17,883 nucleotides of DNA from JBFEYJ01 sp041562215 (GTDB lineage: Bacteria; Pseudomonadota; Gammaproteobacteria; Thiohalomonadales; Thiohalomonadaceae). The position numbers were made by a program, and so were the translations under genes. Numbering within the stretch: the first letter of the stretch is position 1; each line of letters starts with the position of its first letter. The notes under the pieces are model-generated. The model saw only the letters and a list, made by a program, of their open reading frames with translations, was not told where the DNA came from and ran no database searches. Of this stretch, positions 8,319 to 16,000 are shown one piece after another. The stretch spans positions 1 to 17,883 of the forward strand of contig JBFEYJ010000043.1 of the NCBI GenBank assembly GCA_041562215.1. The letters run 5' to 3'.

Positions 8319-8821
8319 AATATCCTTATTTGGTTTTAAGTGCTGTTGTAACTATGGTCGCCATTTCTTGGATCTCTTTAACCGCAAGTGACGAGATTGT
8401 AGCTGGGACAGGGTTGGATTATTCAGAACCGAGCGTGGAAAAATCCGGAGATATTGGAAATGCTTTGAAATTGCTGGTTTCCAATAAGTCAATTCCCAGG
8501 CTTCCTCTGAAAGATTTGTTTGCGGCTCCCGCTGAAAAGACAGTACAAGACCCACGAGCTGTAATAGCCGATACAGCAGATTTGAAGCCTGGAAAAGTGG
8601 CTGCAATTCAAAAAATATCAACCACGCCTCGGCTTATTGGGGTTGTTCTCAGGAGATCGGAGACTAGGGCCTTTTTTGTAGATAAGGATAAAACGTACTC
8701 TCTCAAAAGAGGTGATACGTTGGCAGGTAGATACCGGATAATTTCAATAACTTCGGACAAGGTGAACGTTAGGGAAATTTCGACGGGATTGAGTCGAAGT
8801 ATCTTTATAAAGGATGAGTAA
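8315..8821 (+). CDS. PilP/GspC-like periplasmic linker protein
   Basis: The 168-residue protein uses GTG at 8315, overlapping the previous stop by four bases. It has an N-terminal hydrophobic anchor (about 5-24) without a lipobox cysteine, a low-complexity linker (25-100) and a C-terminal all-beta domain (about 104-166). That domain includes PRLIGVVLRR and DKDKTYSLKRGDTLAGRYRI. This matches the homology region shared by GspC, PilP and MshK, which contacts the N-terminal domains of the secretin. It would join the inner-membrane complex to the secretin encoded directly downstream. The anchor is GspC- or MshK-like, whereas classical PilP is a lipoprotein. Confidence 0.72.
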   Translation: MKYPYLVLSAVVTMVAISWISLTASDEIVAGTGLDYSEPSVEKSGDIGNALKLLVSNKSIPRLPLKDLFAAPAEKTVQDPRAVIADTADLKPGKVAAIQKISTTPRLIGVVLRRSETRAFFVDKDKTYSLKRGDTLAGRYRIISITSDKVNVREISTGLSRSIFIKDE

Positions 8822-8829
8822 TAGTTCTT

Positions 8830-11016
8830 ATGATAAGTAAAAAAATGGCGTTTATGTTGCTTGCTTTAGTATTTTTATTGGAAGGCTGCAGCACTAACGG
8901 TGTAAAAAAAGCAGAATCATTCGCTGCAAAAGGTGATTGGCTGAAAGCTGTTATGGAGTATCGTTCGGAACTCGAACAAAGACCTTTTAGCGTTGAACTC
9001 AAATCATCATTAAGACAGACTGAGCTGCGGGCTGCTGAATATTATTTTCAGCTTGGTTTGGCTGAGATGTCAAATAATAATTATGATGCTTCCATCGGAT
9101 ACTTCGAGCAAGGTCTGGCTGCAATGCCCGGCAATGAGAAGTTGCAGACATCACTGCGTTCGGTCATTGCCAAACGAGAAGCGTATATATTGCTTAAAGA
9201 TGCCAGGAGATATCGTGAAATCGGTGAACTGGAGAAAGAACGAAGCGTTGTTGAAAGAGCGCTGGAACTTGCTCCTGGTGATGAAAGTATTCTTGCCCAC
9301 TGGCAAGATCTTGATAAGCGTATTTTAAAATCTAAAAAAGATGAGTTCGATTTAAAGACACGTGAAAAAATCACCCTTAAATTTCAAGATGCGGACATTA
9401 AGACTGCGTTCAACTTTCTTTCTGATACCTTTGGTATAAATGTAATTTTCGATGAAAGTGTGAAGGATAAGGCGATCACTCTTTTTGCAAGGGATATCAG
9501 TTTTCGCCAAGCGTTAAATCTGATGATGGGGACAACGCAAACCTTTTACAAGAAAGTGGCAAGAAATACTATTTTGCTCGCGCCGGACACCAAAGACAAG
9601 AGGGGGCAGTATGAAGATTATTTGATTCGTACATTCCACCTCACGAATGCTTCTGCAAAACTGCTTGCCGATATGTTGAAGGGGGTTCTGTCGTTGCAAA
9701 AGGTTGTTGTCAACGAAGAGCTTAATACCCTTACTATCCGTGATACTGAGGATGGTCTTCAGCTGGCTTCCAAGATCATACAGGCCAATGACAGAAAGCC
9801 TGCAGAAATTATACTTGAGGTGGATATCCTTGAAGTAAGCAGACAAAAAGCTATGCAGCTTGGGTTTGATTATGGCTCAACGATATCTCTGCAGTATCCT
9901 GACTACACTGTTAGTGATAGTTTCTCCTCTACCCTTTCGCAGGGTGTCTTAACTGTTCCTTCCGTAACATTCCGCTATTTCAAGCAGAATGTTGACGCCA
10001 AGACCCTCGCTAACCCAAAAATACGTGTCATCGACGGCAAGCAGGCTAAAATCCATATTGGGGATCGAGTTCCTTTGCGCTCAGCTACTATTCAGGAAGC
10101 TACCGGGCAGACCAGAACCACTTTTCAGTACACGGATATTGGAATACGCCTTAATGTTCAACCGGAGATCCAGTTAGATAACTCTTCACTTGTCAAACTA
10201 GGACTCGAGGTAAGTAGTCTGGGGCAAAACCTGGGGACTGATGCGGATCCGGCCTACAGTCTCGGCACAAGAAATGCGGAAACCTATATGCTGTTACGCG
10301 ATGGCGAAACGGCGATTCTTGGTGGTCTTATTCGTGATGAGGAACGACGTACCAAGGTCAAGGTTCCAGGCCTCGGTGATATTCCGGTCATTGGAGCGTT
10401 TTTCTCAACTGTTGATGACTCAAACACACAAACTGATGTTTTGCTGACGATAACCCCGCGAATTATTCGTCCCTGGCAGCTTCCGCCAAAGGAAACCTGG
10501 AATCTTTATTCCGGTAAGGCTGAGCGCTATTTTAGTCAACCGTTTATCTCCGATACCGAACTCGCTCACGCAAATCTTGTTCCAAGTGGGCAAGCTGGAA
10601 ATAATGTCTCGCAACCGCTGCCGAGTGAAACAGTTTTGTCATTCGAAAAGACCTCTTATCGAATTGACTCGGGGGATGAGTTGGAGGTTAATTTGAAACA
10701 GTCAGCTCTGTCACGCACTGATACTTTCCCTATGCGCATTCGATACGACGAATCACTGCTTCAATTTATCTCACTTGAAGGTGTGCATCCGGATAGTATT
10801 ATGGAAATAGAGGAGGTCGGAGAGGGGCTGGTCAGGGCGGTTGTTTCCGTACGCAATGGTGATGTTGGTAATGATACTCTTTCCTTCGCAACAGCACGCT
10901 TTCAGAGTAAGCAGAAAGGAGTCTCATATATTATGATGGGCTCTAATTCTGCGACTGGCGCGGCTGGAGAACGATATCAGATTGAACCGGCCAGCGCTTA
11001 TGTGGTTATCGAATAA
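8830..11016 (+). CDS. gspD: Lipoprotein secretin with N-terminal helical repeats and C-terminal cohesin-like domain
   Basis: This forms the outer-membrane pore of the system. The 728-residue protein has a lipoprotein signal with lipobox LEGC (C20). A helical TPR-like region follows (about 25-165, with AEYYFQLGLAEMSNNNYDAS at 69-88), then a short STN-type domain (about 181-252), an N1/NolW domain (about 264-320) and the secretin core (about 385-548). The core carries the signatures VPGLGDIPVIGAFF (512-525) and DVLLTITPRIIRP (536-548). After a linker, residues about 600-728 form a beta domain starting TVLSFEKTSYRIDSGDELEV, typical of cohesin-like, carbohydrate-module-associated folds. Classical GspD has N0-N3 domains and an S domain; here a lipid anchor and repeats take the N-terminus and a cohesin-like module the C-terminus. 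The start is 8 bases after the previous stop. An ATG at 8845 is an alternative that keeps the lipobox. Confidence 0.93.
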   Translation: MISKKMAFMLLALVFLLEGCSTNGVKKAESFAAKGDWLKAVMEYRSELEQRPFSVELKSSLRQTELRAAEYYFQLGLAEMSNNNYDASIGYFEQGLAAMPGNEKLQTSLRSVIAKREAYILLKDARRYREIGELEKERSVVERALELAPGDESILAHWQDLDKRILKSKKDEFDLKTREKITLKFQDADIKTAFNFLSDTFGINVIFDESVKDKAITLFARDISFRQALNLMMGTTQTFYKKVARNTILLAPDTKDKRGQYEDYLIRTFHLTNASAKLLADMLKGVLSLQKVVVNEELNTLTIRDTEDGLQLASKIIQANDRKPAEIILEVDILEVSRQKAMQLGFDYGSTISLQYPDYTVSDSFSSTLSQGVLTVPSVTFRYFKQNVDAKTLANPKIRVIDGKQAKIHIGDRVPLRSATIQEATGQTRTTFQYTDIGIRLNVQPEIQLDNSSLVKLGLEVSSLGQNLGTDADPAYSLGTRNAETYMLLRDGETAILGGLIRDEERRTKVKVPGLGDIPVIGAFFSTVDDSNTQTDVLLTITPRIIRPWQLPPKETWNLYSGKAERYFSQPFISDTELAHANLVPSGQAGNNVSQPLPSETVLSFEKTSYRIDSGDELEVNLKQSALSRTDTFPMRIRYDESLLQFISLEGVHPDSIMEIEEVGEGLVRAVVSVRNGDVGNDTLSFATARFQSKQKGVSYIMMGSNSATGAAGERYQIEPASAYVVIE

Positions 11017-11482
11017 GATAAGGGGTCTGACACTTATTGAACTACTGGTCAGTCTCGTCATTATCTCGATACTCGCCTCAGTTGCTCTCCCTTATGCTGA
11101 AGTTACTGTAAGAAGGAATAAAGAGATTGAGCTTCGCCGTTCACTGCGTGAAATCAGGTCGGCACTTGATGACTTTCACTCGGACTGGAGGGCACGGAAA
11201 ATACCTCTTTGGAACAACGTGGCTGGCGACTACGGTTACCCCAGGGAACTCGAGCAACTGGTCGAAGGTGTACAGTTGGATGATGGTCGCGTTAAACGTT
11301 ATCTGAGAAGGGTGCCCCGTAATCCACTTTCAGACCAAACTAGTGAAGTAAGAGAACAGTGGTTGCTTCGCGGATACGAAGATTCGATTGATAACAAGAC
11401 ATGGAATGGAAAAGATGTATACGATGTCAAGGTTCCAAGTGATCGACAGGCCCTTGATGGAAGCTGGTACCGTGACTGGTAA
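11000..11482 (+). CDS. GspG-like pseudopilin 1
   Basis: This is a 160-residue prepilin-type protein from ATG 11000, overlapping the secretin end by 17 bases. The class III leader MWLSNKIRG is cut before LTLIELLVSLVIISI, giving mature Leu1 and the conserved Glu5. A hydrophobic helix follows, then a globular domain with the GspG-like order YPRELEQLVEG, YLRRVPRNPLSD, a tryptophan and a closing DGSWYRDW. A TTG start at 10982 would add six residues but reads further into the secretin, so ATG is preferred. The domain is longer than in canonical GspG and lacks its calcium-loop ending. It probably forms part of the pseudopilus shaft or tip, after processing by a prepilin peptidase that is not encoded in this window. 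Confidence 0.85.
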   Translation: MWLSNKIRGLTLIELLVSLVIISILASVALPYAEVTVRRNKEIELRRSLREIRSALDDFHSDWRARKIPLWNNVAGDYGYPRELEQLVEGVQLDDGRVKRYLRRVPRNPLSDQTSEVREQWLLRGYEDSIDNKTWNGKDVYDVKVPSDRQALDGSWYRDW

Positions 11483-11846
11483 ATACAACAACTCTGGTTT
11501 CACACTCGTTGAGCTTATTGTTGTACTTGCACTGGTAGCCGTGCTGTCCGCCATGGTTGCACCAATGGTCAGTAAGTCAGTTCCAAGGGCAAAAGAGTCA
11601 GCACTGAGGGAGAATCTTTTTGTCTTGCGCAAGACGCTGGATGATTTTTATGCAGACAAGGGAAAATATCCGGTTAGCCTTGAACAATTGGAACAGGAGC
11701 GTTACGTCAGGAAAGTTCCTGTCGATCCTATTACTGATAGTGAGTGGGGTTTGGTTTATTCTGACTCGGAGCCTCGCGGTGTTATTGATATTCACAGTAA
11801 ATCTAAAGCGTTAGCAAGCGATGGGACAAGCTATGAGAACTGGTAA
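11457..11846 (+). CDS. GspG-like pseudopilin 2
   Basis: This 129-residue pseudopilin overlaps the previous gene by 26 bases. From ATG 11457 the leader is MEAGTVTGKYNNSG, cut before FTLVELIVVLALVAV, with Glu5 present. A GTG at 11472 gives a shorter leader and has a better-placed GGAAG, so it is a real alternative. The globular part is short: FVLRKTLDDFYADKGKYPVS (about 61-80), a YVRKVPVDPIT turn and an ending DGTSYENW. That ending resembles the DGSWYRDW of pseudopilin 1, which suggests the two arose by duplication. It keeps the GspG fold but lacks the canonical calcium-loop C-terminus. Confidence 0.83.
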   Translation: MEAGTVTGKYNNSGFTLVELIVVLALVAVLSAMVAPMVSKSVPRAKESALRENLFVLRKTLDDFYADKGKYPVSLEQLEQERYVRKVPVDPITDSEWGLVYSDSEPRGVIDIHSKSKALASDGTSYENW

Positions 11847-12273
11847 CTTCAGTGAGATTACTGAAAGGAGAGGGTTCACACTTGTTGAACTGTTAGTCGT
11901 TATGGTTATCGTCGGTCTTCTTGCTGCAATCGTTGCCCCCATGGTTTACCAGCATGTCAGTCCTGCAAAGCACACCGCAGTACGCGGCCAGATGAAGAGT
12001 TTCATGACGGCCCTGGATAATTTCTATGTGGACATCGGCAGGTTCCCGACAGAAAAAGAAGGGCTTAATGCGTTGCGTTTTAAGCCTGCTGGCGCGAAGG
12101 GCTGGCGTGGGCCGTATTTGCGGCGCAATGTTCCGAAGGATTCATGGGGGAATACATTTATCTATCGTGAACCGGGGCTTAATGGTCCGTATGATATTAT
12201 TTCTCTCGGTGCTGATGGCAGAGAAGGGGGCGAGGGTGAAGCGGCGGATCTCATCAGCTGGCAAGTGGAATGA
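11833..12273 (+). CDS. gspG: Major pseudopilin GspG
   Basis: This is the canonical major pseudopilin, the building block of the periplasmic pseudopilus. From ATG 11833 it has 146 residues. The leader MRTGNFSEITERRG is cut before FTLVELLVVMVIVGLLAAIV, giving Phe1 and Glu5. Family marks include LDNFYVDIGRFPTEKEGL (61-78), GWRGPYLRRNVPKDSWGN (90-107), YREPG (111-115) and the C-terminal YDIISLGADGREGGEGE (120-136), which is the calcium-binding loop region of GspG. It overlaps pseudopilin 2 by 14 bases. An ATG at 11821 would lengthen the leader by four residues; 11833 has a GGGA six bases ahead and is preferred. Confidence 0.95.
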   Translation: MRTGNFSEITERRGFTLVELLVVMVIVGLLAAIVAPMVYQHVSPAKHTAVRGQMKSFMTALDNFYVDIGRFPTEKEGLNALRFKPAGAKGWRGPYLRRNVPKDSWGNTFIYREPGLNGPYDIISLGADGREGGEGEAADLISWQVE

Positions 12274-12715
12274 GCAATGCGGTTTCTCTTATGTTATCGT
12301 GCTGGTGGCCATTGTGGTAGTCACTATTGCCGCGCAGATTGTCACTCCGGCTGTTTCGCGTATTGTTCGTAGTGATAAGGAACAGGAGTTGCTGTTTCGA
12401 GGGCAGGCCTACCTTAAGGCTATTGAGTCGTATTACCGGTCCGTGCCGCAAGATCCTGCTTATCCACGACATTTAAGCGATCTGGAGAAAGATCCACGAT
12501 TCCTGCTAAAACGCCATATACGCCAGCTCTATAGTGAGCCTTTTGAAAAGGAGTGGCGTGTGTTGACAAATAGCGAAGGTAAAATTGTTGGCGTTGCCAG
12601 TTCATCCTTGCATACTCCGATAAAAAGCGACAATTTCCCAATAGAATTTAGCGCCTTTACAGCTACTGAGCATTACGCCGACTGGGAGTTTATTTATACT
12701 CCACCCTCTAACTAG
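12236..12715 (+). CDS. Minor pseudopilin lacking Glu5
   Basis: This 159-residue protein starts at GTG 12236 inside the gspG end, behind a purine-rich AAGGGGG stretch. The leader MKRRISSAGKWNEQCG is followed by FSYVIVLVAIVVVTIAAQIV. The residue at position 5 of the mature protein is isoleucine, not glutamate. The globular part has YLKAIESYYRSVPQ (about 59-72), YPRHLSDLEKDPRF, HIRQLYSEPFEKEWRV and GKIVGVAS. I recognise this pattern as a PulG-type minor pseudopilin family that begins GF(S/T)Y and lacks Glu5. GspK, the T2SS tip pseudopilin, also lacks Glu5, so a tip position is plausible. It is the last gene of the operon; no clear terminator follows. Confidence 0.82.
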   Translation: MKRRISSAGKWNEQCGFSYVIVLVAIVVVTIAAQIVTPAVSRIVRSDKEQELLFRGQAYLKAIESYYRSVPQDPAYPRHLSDLEKDPRFLLKRHIRQLYSEPFEKEWRVLTNSEGKIVGVASSSLHTPIKSDNFPIEFSAFTATEHYADWEFIYTPPSN

Positions 12716-13006
12716 ACGTTTCTTCCTTATATTTTACGCTGTTGAGGTTGACTGCGAGTTCTCTTGCAACCCATAACAGATAATGACACGTACAACTCCC
12801 GCCACCTTAATTTAAGAAAAGCTAACAACGCTGTTTCGCTTGTCTGGAATTCCCCTGAACTGCAACGTCGACTTTCTAACGACACATCACTCATCTTTAC
12901 CTACATAAAAATGAGACGACCGTCACAATTTGTCCTGAAATATTACCATAGACTTTTTGTGACTAATATCACGGTACGTTAATAAACAACAACTAGGGAA
13001 TGCCCG
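12716..13006. promoter_or_regulatory. Spacer upstream of the giant SpvB-type gene
   Basis: This region of 291 AT-rich bases has no credible gene; a 72-codon frame (12764-12982) starts with TTG and resembles nothing. It holds a CRP-like palindrome (12958-12973) and a weak promoter-like pair, TTGACT (12748-12753) with CATAAC (12772-12777) at 18-base spacing. A usable ribosome binding site (AGGGA near 12995) sits before the next start. No strong terminator is seen, so readthrough from the secretion operon into the next gene is possible. Confidence 0.45.
12958..12973 (+). promoter_or_regulatory. CRP-like palindrome before the SpvB-type gene
   Basis: TGTGA-CTAATA-TCACG matches nine of the ten CRP core positions. 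Its centre (12965.5) is only 41.5 bases before the start codon. Activation would therefore need a nearly leaderless transcript, while repression or action on a nearby weak promoter is also possible. It resembles the perfect site at 3264-3279 before the secretion operon, which suggests shared control. Confidence 0.4.
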
Positions 13007-16000
13007 ATGTCTGAGAAAGGGAATATTAACGCTTGGCCAAATCGGAATAAACTTCTCGGTTTTTTCTTTTTTGCCTCTCTGATCATCGCGGGCATTGTCG
13101 GGCTTGACAGCCGAACCCTGGAGGCGGCCAACACTGTCCAGGGGACCTTCCGCCTGACGCCATCGACCATCGCGCTTGCTGTTGGGGAGGGTGACGATCC
13201 GGCTGCGCTTATCGACCGTGCCACCAACACGACATTTACCGCGAGTGGCGGTGCTGAACTCATCATCAATTTGGGCGCGCCGCGGGAAATCGCCGCCATC
13301 AAGCTCTTTGGGGCTGCACCCTACCTGCTTGCGGTCAAGGCCGAGCGTAGTGGTGGGTGGGAGACGGTGGAAGGGCTGGAGCAGCTCGACCTGCGCAACC
13401 TGGCCGAGACCTGGCACCGATTCGACACCACGTTGCCAGTGTCCACCAGCCGACTGCTATTGGTCTTAAGCGCCCAGAAGGGCAGCAAAGCCGATGGCCT
13501 GAAGGAAATTGAGATCTGGGGCAAGGCGCGCGCCACCTCGACTAAAAGCGCCCGCGATCTGCTCGCGCTGGTACGGGGGCCAATGGCGCCTGATCACGGC
13601 AAGCTCTATGCCGCCGGCCCCGCCGAAATCGCCATTGGGGGAGAGCAGGGCAACAGCGAGGGGACATTCAGTGTCACCCTGGACCGGGAATCATCGAGCA
13701 TTCGCCGCGCATGGCTGGTGTTCGAGAGCCAGGGCGCCGGTCACTGGATCAGCACCCAACATGCGCTCAATGGCGGCACGCCGATGGGCGGCAACTACTT
13801 CTTCGCCTCCAGTGCCTGGACCACACAACTCGAGCCGCTCGCCCCATCGCAGCTCATTCGCGGCACCAACACCATCACCTTTCAGCCGTTCGCCGACGGG
13901 CTGCCCTTCGGGATCCGTAATGTCCACCTGCTGGTGGAGCAGGACAACGGCGCCAACTTCATCGAACAGCTCGATGCCCAACCGCACTCCGAGGTGAATC
14001 TCGCTTATCTTGCCGCGGACGGCGATACCAATACCGGATGGACACCCTTTCCCAGCGGTGGGACTAGCGCCGAGTCCCCCAGTCTCACCATGCAGTTCGA
14101 CAAACCCACTGCGCTCGAAGCGATAGTGCTCTCCCTGCGCAACCGCCTCGATGGCCGGATCGAAGTCGAACTACTTAACGAGGGCGAATGGAAGCGCTCG
14201 AGCATCGGCCCGTTCCAGGGCAAGAAGCTCGGCGCCGGTGAAAACCGGTTGGCGATGAGCGGCGCGGGAAGTGCCGACGGTGTGCGTCTGGTGTTCGTCG
14301 GCGGCGAGGGCAGCAGCGCCGAGATCACCGAAGTGCAGCCCATCGGCTCCGGTGAGGGTTATACCTGGGGTCCGGCGATCCGCCTGGCCTATCCGCTCGA
14401 TGGTGAGTATTACGGCGACAGCGCCTACGTGCGCGCCTTCGTGCAACCGTTCGATAACGGCTCGGGTCCGGCGGTGATCACCGTTGCCGGCACCGTGGTC
14501 GAATCGGCCGACGGCAACCTCGAAGCGTTGGTGAGCAAGGCGCAGGCGGGCTTCGGTGATGCGCCCGATTCGGCACCCTGGTCCTTTGATATCGACGTGG
14601 TCTACCCTGATGGTCAGCGCCTGGTGCGCACCGTACAGCTCTACAACCACGGTGACAGCTCACTGGTCGATGCCCCAAGCAATCCGGCGCTCAGCGCCTA
14701 CACCGGCAGCCCCTACCAGCTCGAACACGACGAGGGGAGCCTCGACCTTGATGGTGACTCGATGGACGAGTCTCCCGCCACCCTGACCATCTCCTCCTTG
14801 GACAGCCGTGATCTGCCGCCGCTCGACCCGGGCATGACCAACGTCACCAAAGGCCCGCGCAAGGGCTACCGGTTCGGTCCGCACGGCAAGAAATTCAAGA
14901 AGAACATCCAAGTCAAGCTGCCCTACGACAAGAACAGGCTGCCGCCGGGGATGACCGAGGCGGATATCCGTACCTACTACTTTGATGAGGAGACCGGGCA
15001 CTGGCGGGCATTGGAGCGGGTGACCGTTGACGATCAGAAAAAAGAGATCGTCAGTCACACCAACCACTTCACCGATATGATTAACGCCACCTTGGTGCTG
15101 CCGGAGCACCCGGAGGCGGCAGGCTTCAACCCGACCCAGATCAAGGACATCAAGGCGGCAGACCCCGGTGCGGGTATTAACCTCATTGAGCCGCCTGAGG
15201 CCAGTAGCATGGGGGGGGCCAACCTGAGCTACCCCATCGAAATCCCGGCAGGTCGCAACGGCGTGCAGCCGCAACTGGCCATCCAGTACAACTCCGGCGG
15301 CGGCAACGGCTGGATGGGGCTGGGCTGGGATATGTCTGTGCCTTCAATCACCGTGGACTCACGCTGGGGCGTACCGCGCTACTTGGCGAACAAAGAGAGT
15401 GAGACTTACCTACTCGGTGGAGAAATGCTTTCTCCGACCGCGCATCGTGCCGAATTTGTTGACCGTGTTGCGAACAGGGAGTACAAGCCGCGAATCGAGG
15501 GGCAATTCCGGCAGATTATCCGTCATGGAAACAACCCGAAGAGTTACTGGTGGGAAGTCGTTGACAACAATGGGAACCGTAGTTTTTACGGTGCGACACC
15601 TGAAAACACGACTGTTCAAAAACAGGTAACGGCGCTCACGGACGGGAGCGGCAATATTTTCCGTTGGCAGTTGCTGGAGCGGCGGGATGCCCACGGCAAT
15701 ACGGTTAAATATCAATACGGTAAGGTCGACCATGTGGGTAATGGTGGTGACATGGGGTGGCAGTTATACCCCACTCACATCAGTTATACAGGATTTAACG
15801 GCAGTGACGGGCCCTATACCGTCGACCTGATCCGTGATCGCCAGCTTGCCGGAGCAGAAAGGAAAGACATCATTATTGATGCCCGTGGTGGCTTTAAGCA
15901 GGTCACGGCCGACCTGCTGAGGCGCATTGAAGTGAAATTCAATGGCGAGATGGTGAGGGTCTACGGTCTGGAGTACGAACCCGGTGTCTTTGGCAAAACC

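Noticed and set aside
12764..12982. 72-codon frame in the spacer before the giant gene
   Set aside because: TTG start, no ribosome binding site, no recognisable motif, and it overlaps the CRP-like palindrome.
14660..15274. 204-codon frame on the - strand inside the giant gene
   Set aside because: It is antisense to a continuous frame with clear domains; long shadow frames are expected in this GC-rich part.
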